Below, piece by piece: positions 1 to 6,467 of a DNA stretch of 6,467 nucleotides. The notes beneath the pieces are model-generated. The model searched no databases. It had not been told where the DNA came from and saw only the letters and a list, made by a program, of their open reading frames with translations. Positions within the stretch are counted from its first letter, which is position 1. Each line of letters begins with the position of its first letter. The position numbers and the translations under genes were made by a program. This DNA is from CAYRGG01 sp964423745 (GTDB lineage Bacteria; Pseudomonadota; Gammaproteobacteria; Competibacterales; Competibacteraceae): contig CAYRGG010000120.1 of the NCBI GenBank assembly GCA_964423745.1, positions 1 through 6,467 on the forward strand. The letters are read 5' to 3'.

Positions 1-39
1 TTCATAACTTTGAAATTGACCTAGCAAAGTGACTTTTTC

Positions 40-74
40 AAGAGGTCTAATGTAATCTAACAAATTAACCTCTT
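40..74 (-). terminator. Weak hairpin at the end of the operon, possible terminator or 3' stabiliser
   Basis: AAGAGGT (40-46) pairs with ACCTCTT (68-74), and TAAT (48-51) with ATTA (64-67), giving about 11 bp with one bulged base and a 12-nt loop. It overlaps the stop codon of the transporter gene. On the minus strand it is followed by TGAAAAAGTC and not a T run, so a canonical intrinsic terminator is not supported. The rest of 1-72 is AT-rich, and I see no gene in it. Confidence 0.25.
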
Positions 75-1317
75 AGCGGCTACGACCAGCAGGCAGGAGT
101 GTGTGAGAAGCAGTTGCTGTCTGGGTAGCTGGCGGTTCAGGCAGCTGAGACCACACTACGAAACCGGTTATAGCGATGGCAATCGCCGCTAGCGCGGCGT
201 TACCTCCATAACCCAGACGTGCATAGGTGATGCCGGCTAATGCGCCGCCAAGACTACCGCCTAGATGACCGCTGGCCACCACTAAACTCAATAAGGCGCC
301 GCGGCGATGCTCGGAGACTAAAGTCGTCAATAAAGCCTGGAGAGGACTCAAACGCAAAGCGAACAACGCCATGGTTGTAAAATAACCGATTCCCACCAAG
401 ACTGGACTGAATGACAAAGTAGGTAAAGTGGCAAATAAAGTGGCGCTAGCGAGACAGGACCCCACCACCAAGGGTTTACGCCCTATCCGATCAGACCAAC
501 GACCCGCCAGTGGACCAAAAATTACATGGGCAACACCACCGAAGGCCAGCAAACCAGCCACTTGGGCAGGCAGCATATGAACTGTGGTTTCAGCCCATGT
601 GGGAAAAAAAGCGATCATGGTAGAGAGGGCAAAAAACAGAAACCCGTAGGCAATAGCAGCGCCGACGACGGCAGGCCGCTGTAACAGCACCCCATAGGCT
701 TGCGCCATAGAGCGAACGGACAATTTTGTTGACGAACGCGTTATCGGCGGTTGTGGCAATGCCACAAAGACCAATGTAAAAGCAGCCCCTGCGATGCCAG
801 CAAATAATAGGAATGGGGCGCGAAAACCGAACATTTCCGCCATCACAATGCCGGTTGGCACAGCAACGATCTGGCCAATGGCAAAACCGCTCATAACCCA
901 ACCATTAGCCCAACCCCGCCGCTTATAGGGAAAATAGTCACCCACATAGGCCACCGCCGCCCCGGTCAGCACGCCACCAGCCATACCTGCTAAAATTCGT
1001 ACCGCCAATAACACGGAAAAATCCCATGCCAAACTGTGCATAACCAAGGCGACGCTCAAAAGCCCCGTACCCCATAGCAAAATAACCCGCCGTCCCACTC
1101 GGTCAGACACCGGCCCGATGAGCAACCCAAACAAACCCATAGAAGCGGCGTAGCTGGCAATCAATACACCCTGTAAGGTTTCTGGCACCTGCAGTACTTC
1201 CTGAATCCGAGGTAGCAAGGCCGGCATAATCATGACCTGACTACTGGAAGCTAGCACCATCAACCAAAGGGCTAAAATAACCAGCACGTCTGATTTTTCG
1301 CTAACCAACGTTTTCAA
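73..1317 (-). CDS. Major facilitator superfamily transporter (DHA1-like), last gene of the bacillithiol cluster
   Basis: A 414-residue inner-membrane protein with the length and hydrophobic pattern of a 12-TM MFS carrier, probably proton-driven. The MFS loop 2-3 signature is visible at residues 68-78 (GPVSDRVGRRV) and is repeated in the second half at about 268-281 (GPLAGRWSDRIGRK), as expected from the internal duplication. Residues 107-165 (RILAGMAGG, then a GQIVAVPTG stretch) resemble drug/metabolite exporters of the DHA1 type. A polar linker at about 188-205 separates the two halves. The start is TTG at 1317-1315: it overlaps the bshA stop by 4 nt (TTGA) and has AGGGAG 7 nt upstream. The next Met (residue 20) lies inside the first membrane segment, so it is a poor alternative. 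Fold and class are secure from motifs; the substrate is not readable. Its place in the operon suggests the thiol, a precursor or its S-conjugates, which is inference only. Confidence 0.9.
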   Translation of the reverse strand: MKTLVSEKSDVLVILALWLMVLASSSQVMIMPALLPRIQEVLQVPETLQGVLIASYAASMGLFGLLIGPVSDRVGRRVILLWGTGLLSVALVMHSLAWDFSVLLAVRILAGMAGGVLTGAAVAYVGDYFPYKRRGWANGWVMSGFAIGQIVAVPTGIVMAEMFGFRAPFLLFAGIAGAAFTLVFVALPQPPITRSSTKLSVRSMAQAYGVLLQRPAVVGAAIAYGFLFFALSTMIAFFPTWAETTVHMLPAQVAGLLAFGGVAHVIFGPLAGRWSDRIGRKPLVVGSCLASATLFATLPTLSFSPVLVGIGYFTTMALFALRLSPLQALLTTLVSEHRRGALLSLVVASGHLGGSLGGALAGITYARLGYGGNAALAAIAIAITGFVVWSQLPEPPATQTATASHTLLPAGRSR

Positions 1318-2540
1318 TCATTGACTCCCTGTTGAACCTCCGTGAACAATTCACCATAAGCATGCAATTGTTGGTCGAGGGTAAAGCAACGCTGCACCGT
1401 GTCAAGACAGCATTGCCCTAGCGCTTGGCGCAGCGTCGGATCTTGGGCCAAGCGCAGTACCTGCTGAGCAAGGATGGTTATGTTACCCACTGGGGCCAAC
1501 AACGCTCTAGATAATGCCGGTTCAAGGGCTGAGATAACCTCTTCCAAACCCCCACAGCGGGTACCAATGACCGGTAGTCCACAGGCCATGGCCTCCAGCG
1601 CCGATAAGCAAAAAGATTCCGATTCACTGGTGACTAACAGCGCGTTACAATCATGCAATTGATCCCGCAAGGCAGCCGGAGCCAGTTTGCCAGTAAAACG
1701 CACCGCTTCATGCAAATTTTTCGATGTGGCATAGTTTTGCACCTGTTTACGCAGGAGACCGTCGCCTATCATAATCAATTGCGCCGACATATTTGACTGA
1801 TACACCCGAGCAAGCACGTCAATAGCATCCAGCGGGCGCTTAATGGGACGAAAGTTAGACACATGGCACAGGGTAAAGTCCTTTTTTGGACTATTTAAAA
1901 CCGTCTGCCGGGGTCGAAACAGACTAAGATCTACGGCGTTATGCACCACGAGGGGGCGTTCATCCAAGCCTAAAGCCGTGACAGCCTGCTCGGCAAGCCA
2001 ATGGGAAACAGCCGTCACCCGATCACAGGCCATAATCCTGCGGCGCAAGTCAACCCGATACTGGGGATCGCGACCAAAACCAGTGACGTCGGTGCCATGC
2101 AGGGTCAGGCAAATCTTTATACGCTTACCCAGTTTCGCCAAGTAGGATTGAGCCAGCAAGGCAGCTTCTACCAGACCCACCGCATAGTGGATACTCAACA
2201 CCGAAGCCTCCGCAGCAGCTATCTGGGTGGCAATAGCATGAGCCAGGGGTTTCACCCAGCGGCTATGGGAGGGTGTGGGAGAACGTGGAATAGGCACAGC
2301 GGCATAGCGCAGATACCTATCGCAGTCGCCTCCCCACAGTGGCACTGGACTACTTAACAAGGTTACTTTAGCGCCTCGTTTAGCCAGATTGCGGGCCATG
2401 TCAGAAGCCACCTTGCCGCTTCCCCCCAAACCACCTAGACCCATCACAGCCAGGCGTAAAGAAGCTAACCCTGTAGGCATCTCCCAGGAAGACAAATGGC
2501 CTTCGCCTGGATAATTATTCGGCCATGCTGAAGCTACCAT
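1314..2540 (-). CDS. bshA: BshA-like GT4 glycosyltransferase (UDP-GlcNAc:L-malate, first step of bacillithiol synthesis)
   Basis: A 408-residue cytoplasmic GT-B glycosyltransferase of family GT4. The BshA family joins GlcNAc from UDP-GlcNAc to the hydroxyl of L-malate. Visible marks are the N-terminal glycine loop GGLGGSGK (36-43), which corresponds to the GGSG loop of BshA; HYAVG (118-122); TLHGTDVTG (146-154); VSHWL (178-182); HVSNFRPIKR (226-235), a very BshA-like stretch; and the EX7E catalytic motif E308-E316 followed by AMACGLPVIG and GGLEEV. The Met at 2540 is chosen because GGGAGA lies 7 nt upstream and it overlaps the preceding stop by 7 nt. It gives an extension of roughly 25 residues before the first Rossmann strand; the Met at 2480 would be closer to family length but has a badly spaced RBS. 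GT4 membership is certain. BshA rather than MshA or another GT4 enzyme rests on these motifs plus the neighbouring BshB-BshC fusion. Confidence 0.92.
   Translation of the reverse strand: MVASAWPNNYPGEGHLSSWEMPTGLASLRLAVMGLGGLGGSGKVASDMARNLAKRGAKVTLLSSPVPLWGGDCDRYLRYAAVPIPRSPTPSHSRWVKPLAHAIATQIAAAEASVLSIHYAVGLVEAALLAQSYLAKLGKRIKICLTLHGTDVTGFGRDPQYRVDLRRRIMACDRVTAVSHWLAEQAVTALGLDERPLVVHNAVDLSLFRPRQTVLNSPKKDFTLCHVSNFRPIKRPLDAIDVLARVYQSNMSAQLIMIGDGLLRKQVQNYATSKNLHEAVRFTGKLAPAALRDQLHDCNALLVTSESESFCLSALEAMACGLPVIGTRCGGLEEVISALEPALSRALLAPVGNITILAQQVLRLAQDPTLRQALGQCCLDTVQRCFTLDQQLHAYGELFTEVQQGVND
1325..1330 (-). promoter_or_regulatory. Ribosome binding site deciding the TTG start of the MFS gene
   Basis: AGGGAG on the minus strand lies within the 3' end of bshA, 7 nt before the TTG at 1317. 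It supports the non-ATG start and suggests reinitiation coupled to the end of bshA translation. Confidence 0.6.
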
Positions 2541-5500
2541 CCGTCAGTCTCCCGTAGTGTCACTAAACCCGTGACAGCATCGCTGCGCACCATGGACAAC
2601 AGGTGTGGTATTACTGAAACTCCATAACGAGCCACTACTTCCGCAATGCTCATGCGGCGTTCTTGCTCGTGCTTATGGAGACCCACCTGTTTCCAAGCGA
2701 CGACGCCTAAAGCATTTTGTCGCCGCCCCTCCTGCAGCAAAGTACGTCCTAAACTACCCAGCACTCTGGCTAATTTAACAAGGGGCCAGGTGGAAGGTGG
2801 TTTGCCTCTGTATTGAACGCTTTTTATTTCCCAGCGCAGTGCCAACAACCACTCGGACACCTGAGCAACAGCACAGTTCAGAGCCTTACGCGGACGCGGC
2901 TTGTTCCAGTTCATTAAGACGGTAGAGAGAAGATTCAGCTGTGTCGCAATATCCTTCTCTAGAGACTGGGCGGAAACCATCACCGATGGGTTCCCACGAA
3001 AACGGTTTGCTAGTCGATAACAGCGTTCTTCAAGGGTTGTTAAACTATCCCAAACGCTTTTAACAGTCTCTGGAAGACCACTGCGCCCCAATGGAACCCA
3101 TGGGTTGCTGTCGCCTAGCAAAGCGGTAACACCGCCAGCCTCGGCAAGGGCGTCCGCGGCTACAGCATTTATAAGGTTAAAAGAAGGCCGTGGCGCCACA
3201 TAAGGCTTGGTTAAATCAGCCCATTTATAAAGTTCTGTAATTTGTTCCAAATAACGCTGCTCGGTGGGACCCGCCACATAGGCAATGGTGGACAAAAGGG
3301 CATCTTGGCAGAGAGGACGTAACAGGACACTGGGGGTAAATCGCTCGGGCTGTGTGTTCAGCAGTTGGCGTACTTCATTCTCGCTGAGGGATCCTCCCCT
3401 GCCTTGCAGGACAAATCCATTTTTGCTGGGCTTTAAACGTCGCCGCCGACCTTTTTCATCGGTAAAAAACACCTGTAATATATCGCGCTCTGTATTGACT
3501 GTTTCAGTTTGCCCCTTGGCCAATAATCTTGCTCGCTCTTGCGCTAGAGCCCTCTGACAACCGGTAGCATCGAACAACGCCCGTTCTATGATAGGCCGCG
3601 TAAGCGCCGCTAGGGTTCGCGAGCTAGGATCAACGATTACCAATCCTAGGCTATCCGTCAGAAATCCGAGCCAACCCGAAAAAGCCTCAGTCAACGTCGC
3701 ATCCGGGCGATAGCACTGGCGTAACTGGGCAAGCACTTGGTGACCATAGGGGTGTTTATTCAGGATGCTCTCAGCCTGGTGAAGCAAGCCGTCTATATTC
3801 CCGCCCAACGGCAAATCACCAACCGGTTTGCCTTGTATGGGAAGCCCCAGAGTCAAAACTTGTTGCGCACCACAGGGATCAGACAGAGTCATACGCTGAA
3901 CTTCATCCAGGTCATGGTCATAGCTAGCCAACCAAAACACAGGCACGGCGGGAATACCTAAAGCGTTCAAACGATCAGCTTGGGCGACGGCACCGAGGGC
4001 TTTATAGAGGGTAAAAACAGGTCCGCCGAAAAGACCCACCTGTTGCCCTGTCACGACAGCGACCGTAGTGGACGCCCGCAATCGCTCTATATTGTTGAGT
4101 ACGGTTTGGCCAGCACCTCGTTTTGTCGCCTGCTGACGCAACACCTTGACCAACGCTTCCCGGGAGCCACCACGACTACACAGGGCCTCATAGGTGGCCC
4201 GCCATTGCTGAGCATTTAGCGGAAGACAAGCAGATTCAGCGGACAATTCACTATTAGTCGATGGGCTACAAAGCGCTATGGCGGTGGGTAAAAATTGCTT
4301 ATGACGCACCTGTATGATGCGATAGCTTTCAAACCGAGCACTGGGCTCCTTGTTTTGCAGAGCCGTTATTAATCCCTCGATGGAATACTGTTGGCTAGGA
4401 TAGCAACGTAAGGCTGCCAATTTGCGTTGTGGATCGACCTCCACCGCCACAATACCTTCACCGGGTTGATAACGCGGCACCAGAGACCGCTGTTCGGGCA
4501 CTGCCCAGGGTTCAAGTTGAGCACCGTCCGTATAGGCTTTATCCGCAGCTAGATGAAACGCTACCAATCCCGCAACCCCTATGGCCAAGTGATGGCCATG
4601 AAGGGAGTAGTTTGGATCCACATTCGGATCGAAGGTCAGCAACACCCGCGGACGATGCCGCCGAATAGCGGTCACCGCCACATCTAAAGTGGGTTCCAGT
4701 CCCCATCGACGCAATGTATCCGCCGCCGTTATCGGTTGACTGCGTCCTTGATCCCGGTATTTACCAAAATCAGCAAAATCAAGTTGTTCCACCGATGCGA
4801 TCCCGAGGGTCTTTGCCGCATGGCGCAACTCACTTAAACGGTGCTCTGCTCGCGATGCTGCCTGACTTTGACGTCCACCAGCGCCGTTAGTGGCCACCAC
4901 CAAATGCACCCGCTGCCCGGCTTCCGTCAACCCGGCTATCAAACCACCCGCATAGACAGTTTCATCGTCTGGATGAGCTGTCAGCAACAACACATCACAG
5001 TGGGGCTCGCCACTGTTGATCCCTTGCGCCGTACTATCCGGCAAAGGAAGTTTTTCCGTTTCAAGGTTGTCAGTTTCGATTTGTCGGTGAAGCACTTGCA
5101 GCAACTGTTGATTAGCATAGTGAACCGTGCTGGCATCGCTTTGCCCGGTAACTCTTCGAGTAGCCATGAGGGGACGTTGCCCAAGACGATATAACCTTTC
5201 CCGGTCCACACAGGCACACCGGTCAATATTCTCTAGGGCTTTGGGTAAGGGTCTCGCGGGTTTTGGGCAACGGCTGACAAGTCGCTGGTAAATGACAGGA
5301 TCAGCGCGATTACCCCCTTCATAATAAGCCACAAACGATTGGTGATCGATAATTTGTAAATCTAATCCCCGCACTAGGTTTTCTACAACTGGGACCTCAT
5401 GGAGATGGGTTGCGCTACTGAATGCCCTGTGCTGAACCGGTATATAAGTAAAGGCTAGAACACCTCCCGGTGATAGCATTGACCGCAAATCAACAAGGGT

Positions 5501-5920
5501 CTTTTCCAAAACCTGGGCAAAATGCAAAGCACCGCAACTGATAACCAGATCGAAGGATTTTTCTGCGAGACCCACTTTAGCTAGCGGGTCTTCGAAGTCA
5601 TAGTGTAATAGAGCATGGAACTGAGGCCACTTGGCTCTAGCCTGTTGCAACATATCTTCCGCAATATCCAATCCCACGACACAAGCTCCGGCTTCGAGAT
5701 AGGGCGTACTTGCTTGACCTGTGCCAACACCCACATCCAGTACCCGCAGTGTCGAAGTCGGTGGCCTATAGCGCGTTGTTGCGGCGAGAAGATACTGGGG
5801 CGCCGACCATTTAAACTGTGCTGTACGGGCATCGTAGTCCAGCGCCCAAGCGTTATAGCGTTCACGAGGCGCTGATGGCTGCGCCTCGGCTTGGGGTACT
5901 TTACAATGAAGGTCCGCCAT
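2534..5920 (-). CDS. Trifunctional fusion: SAM methyltransferase - BshB (PIG-L deacetylase) - BshC (cysteine-adding ligase)
   Basis: A 1128-residue cytoplasmic protein read in one uninterrupted frame. Residues ~20-255 form a class I SAM methyltransferase: motif I VLDVGVGTG (60-68), post-I acidic GLDIAEDML (83-91), FDLVISCGALHF (123-134), LSPGGVLAFTY (149-159). After a polar linker (~256-305) comes a PIG-L/LmbE deacetylase (~306-540) with AHPDDE (315-320; H316 and D319 metal ligands, D318 probable base) and HGHHLAIG (441-448; H444 probable third ligand), as in BshB, which deacetylates GlcNAc-malate. Residues ~560-1128 match BshC, which adds cysteine to GlcN-malate: VVTGQQVGLFGGPVFTLYK (622-640), PVFWLASYDHDLDEV (660-674), AGPTEQRYLEQI (883-894), PYVAPRPSFNLI (906-917), and a C-terminal HEQERR...RYG. 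BshB and BshC are normally separate proteins of about 230 and 540 residues. The methyltransferase could yield N-methyl-bacillithiol, as NmbA does in Chlorobiaceae; its substrate is inferred. The start ATG has no clear RBS and sits 2 nt after the upstream stop, implying coupling. Confidence 0.93.
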   Translation of the reverse strand: MADLHCKVPQAEAQPSAPRERYNAWALDYDARTAQFKWSAPQYLLAATTRYRPPTSTLRVLDVGVGTGQASTPYLEAGACVVGLDIAEDMLQQARAKWPQFHALLHYDFEDPLAKVGLAEKSFDLVISCGALHFAQVLEKTLVDLRSMLSPGGVLAFTYIPVQHRAFSSATHLHEVPVVENLVRGLDLQIIDHQSFVAYYEGGNRADPVIYQRLVSRCPKPARPLPKALENIDRCACVDRERLYRLGQRPLMATRRVTGQSDASTVHYANQQLLQVLHRQIETDNLETEKLPLPDSTAQGINSGEPHCDVLLLTAHPDDETVYAGGLIAGLTEAGQRVHLVVATNGAGGRQSQAASRAEHRLSELRHAAKTLGIASVEQLDFADFGKYRDQGRSQPITAADTLRRWGLEPTLDVAVTAIRRHRPRVLLTFDPNVDPNYSLHGHHLAIGVAGLVAFHLAADKAYTDGAQLEPWAVPEQRSLVPRYQPGEGIVAVEVDPQRKLAALRCYPSQQYSIEGLITALQNKEPSARFESYRIIQVRHKQFLPTAIALCSPSTNSELSAESACLPLNAQQWRATYEALCSRGGSREALVKVLRQQATKRGAGQTVLNNIERLRASTTVAVVTGQQVGLFGGPVFTLYKALGAVAQADRLNALGIPAVPVFWLASYDHDLDEVQRMTLSDPCGAQQVLTLGLPIQGKPVGDLPLGGNIDGLLHQAESILNKHPYGHQVLAQLRQCYRPDATLTEAFSGWLGFLTDSLGLVIVDPSSRTLAALTRPIIERALFDATGCQRALAQERARLLAKGQTETVNTERDILQVFFTDEKGRRRRLKPSKNGFVLQGRGGSLSENEVRQLLNTQPERFTPSVLLRPLCQDALLSTIAYVAGPTEQRYLEQITELYKWADLTKPYVAPRPSFNLINAVAADALAEAGGVTALLGDSNPWVPLGRSGLPETVKSVWDSLTTLEERCYRLANRFRGNPSVMVSAQSLEKDIATQLNLLSTVLMNWNKPRPRKALNCAVAQVSEWLLALRWEIKSVQYRGKPPSTWPLVKLARVLGSLGRTLLQEGRRQNALGVVAWKQVGLHKHEQERRMSIAEVVARYGVSVIPHLLSMVRSDAVTGLVTLRETDGW
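2548..2553 (-). promoter_or_regulatory. Ribosome binding site deciding the bshA start
   Basis: GGGAGA on the minus strand lies 7 nt before the ATG at 2540, inside the 3' end of the fusion gene. Strong sequence and ideal spacing favour this start over the internal Met codon at 2480. Confidence 0.65.
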
Positions 5921-5922
5921 CG

Positions 5923-6213
5923 TTAAAAACGCAGATTAAAGACATTACCCACCGGTGTTTCCACAGCGATCCTGCCATCCCTTTGAGCCGCAACAAAACC
6001 ATCCTCAAAAATATTTCTTTGTTGAGACGGCCCCATCAAAGCAGCACCCGGCAAATCATCTTTAGAGGGTTGAAACCCAGGAAAAAAAGCTTCCTTGAGC
6101 CGCTCCCCCCAGGATGACGTTGGCGGTTGATAACCCAAATCTTGCCCGTAGAGAACCTGTGAAGTGCTGGTCATAAAAAGCAGCACAACCATTGAACCTA
6201 TAAAATGACGCAT
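5923..6213 (-). CDS. Small putative secreted protein of unknown function, first gene of the operon
   Basis: A predicted 96-residue protein I do not recognise. The N-terminus MRHFIGSMVVLLFMTST has a basic start followed by a hydrophobic core, which looks like a Sec signal peptide or a single membrane anchor; cleavage would fall around residues 20-24. There is no clear lipobox, since no Cys is present. The remaining ~72 residues are polar, with WGERLKEAFFPGF (35-47) as a possible amphipathic segment and a beta-like tail (GRIAVETPVGNVFNLRF). No catalytic or metal motif is visible. The start at 6213 is preferred over an in-frame Met at 6243 because GGGAGA lies 8 nt upstream and the signal peptide then begins at the N-terminus. 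Its TAA ends 2 nt before the ATG of the fusion gene, so its translation probably drives the next gene. It could be a real periplasmic protein or mainly a leader for coupling; I favour a real protein. Confidence 0.65.
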   Translation of the reverse strand: MRHFIGSMVVLLFMTSTSQVLYGQDLGYQPPTSSWGERLKEAFFPGFQPSKDDLPGAALMGPSQQRNIFEDGFVAAQRDGRIAVETPVGNVFNLRF

Positions 6214-6221
6214 GACACTGT

Positions 6222-6227
6222 TCTCCC
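6222..6227 (-). promoter_or_regulatory. Ribosome binding site of the small secreted-protein gene
   Basis: GGGAGA on the minus strand, 8 nt before the ATG at 6213. It selects this start over the upstream in-frame ATG at 6243, which has no comparable site. Confidence 0.55.
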
Positions 6228-6243
6228 AACTCGGTGGTTGCAA

Positions 6244-6317
6244 ACGATGTCACTAGGTTAGTCAACGCCATGTGAGGAAGGTGTAAAAAAAAAGTGAAAA
6301 AAAGATCAAAAGTCAAA
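6244..6317 (-). promoter_or_regulatory. Probable promoter/leader region of the operon
   Basis: This AT-rich stretch is the only non-coding room upstream of the first gene, so the operon promoter should lie here or further right. Two TTGACT hexamers on the minus strand (6316-6311 and 6265-6260) match the sigma-70 -35 box, but neither has a convincing -10 element at 16-18 nt. Runs of A on the plus strand (6285-6293, 6297-6303, 6308-6311) lie upstream of the second hexamer and could bend DNA or act as an UP element. No known operator or riboswitch is recognised. The exact promoter is unresolved. Confidence 0.3.
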
Positions 6318-6323
6318 TTCAGT

Positions 6324-6467
6324 CTGTACCAGAGTTGTTAGTGGGTAGCCCGGATGAAACGAAGTGGAATCCGGGACATCCCCGGATTTAGCCCGCGTGG
6401 GCAACAAGTTGCCCACCCTACGCAACTGTATCAGAGTTGTTAGTGGGTAGCCCGGATGAAACGAAGT
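6324..6467. repeat. Palindrome-rich extragenic repeat, 102-bp period, second copy cut by the window edge
   Basis: Positions 6324-6365 recur at 6426-6467 with one mismatch (C6329 versus T6431), an offset of 102 bp. Within the unit, CCCGGAT (6349-6355) can pair with ATCCGGG (6369-6375), which can alternatively pair with CCCGGAT at 6381-6387. Further on, GTGGGCAAC (6397-6405) and GTTGCCCAC (6408-6416) form a perfect 9-bp inverted pair with 2 nt between. No open reading frame of note is present. The look is that of REP/palindromic-unit repeats of proteobacterial intergenic regions; the family name is not known to me. Such elements often end or stabilise transcripts, and here it separates the operon from whatever lies to the right. 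Confidence 0.8.
6397..6416. repeat. Perfect inverted repeat inside the extragenic unit
   Basis: GTGGGCAAC and GTTGCCCAC flank a 2-nt centre, giving a 20-bp palindrome able to form a stable hairpin on either strand. No T run follows directly on either side, so it is not a canonical intrinsic terminator. Confidence 0.75.

Noticed and set aside
1..72. Start of another minus-strand gene at the left edge (ATG at 5-3)
   Set aside because: No ribosome binding site precedes it and only five bases remain in the window, so nothing can be supported.
4981..5226. 81-residue minus-strand frame inside the fusion gene
   Set aside because: It overlaps the methyltransferase-deacetylase linker in another frame, is Cys/Lys rich without motifs, and the main frame carries clear conserved domains here.
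5818..6117. Plus-strand frame spanning the junction of the small gene and the fusion gene
   Set aside because: It runs antisense to two better-supported genes, and no RBS or recognisable domain is seen.
6285..6303. T runs on the minus strand as an intrinsic terminator for a gene to the right
   Set aside because: No stable hairpin directly precedes them; the repeat hairpins lie more than 60 bp upstream.
6062..6316. 84-residue minus-strand frame with a hydrophobic start
   Set aside because: It begins in the T-rich promoter region, has no RBS, and runs out of frame across the small secreted-protein gene, which has a good RBS and an operon-like stop position.
6324..6467. CRISPR array
   Set aside because: The repeated unit is about 102 bp with internal palindromes and only two partial copies; there is no alternation of short repeats and unique spacers.

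Overview
The window carries one compact, head-to-tail gene cluster on the minus strand (it reads from right to left). It appears to encode a complete pathway for bacillithiol, the low-molecular-weight thiol GlcN-malate-cysteine, probably in an N-methylated form. In transcription order the genes are: a small secreted protein of unknown function (6213-5923); a 1128-residue fusion of a SAM-dependent methyltransferase, a BshB-like PIG-L deacetylase and a BshC-like cysteine-adding ligase (5920-2534); a BshA-like glycosyltransferase (2540-1314); and a 12-TM major facilitator transporter (1317-73). The junctions are a 2-nt gap, a 7-nt overlap and a 4-nt overlap, so the set looks like one translationally coupled operon.

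How the genes would work together: BshA joins GlcNAc from UDP-GlcNAc to L-malate. The BshB domain removes the acetyl group, the BshC domain adds cysteine to the freed amine, and the methyltransferase domain is placed to methylate an intermediate or the final thiol. N-methyl-bacillithiol is known from green sulfur bacteria (Chlorobiaceae), where a separate SAM methyltransferase makes it. Here the methyltransferase is fused to the last two biosynthetic steps. The transporter might handle the thiol or its S-conjugates, but nothing in its sequence fixes the substrate.

Flanks: positions 1-72 hold only a weak hairpin behind the transporter stop. Positions 6214-6323 are the leader and probable promoter region, with phased A/T tracts. 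Positions 6324-6467 hold a palindrome-rich extragenic repeat with a 102-bp period, whose second copy is cut by the window edge.

Organism: balanced base composition, strong GGGAG-type ribosome binding sites and a repeat of the type (CCCGGAT...ATCCGGG plus GTGGGCAAC...GTTGCCCAC) that I associate with beta- and gammaproteobacterial intergenic regions suggest a proteobacterium, perhaps a gammaproteobacterium. This is a weak inference. If right, it is notable, because such bacteria normally rely on glutathione.
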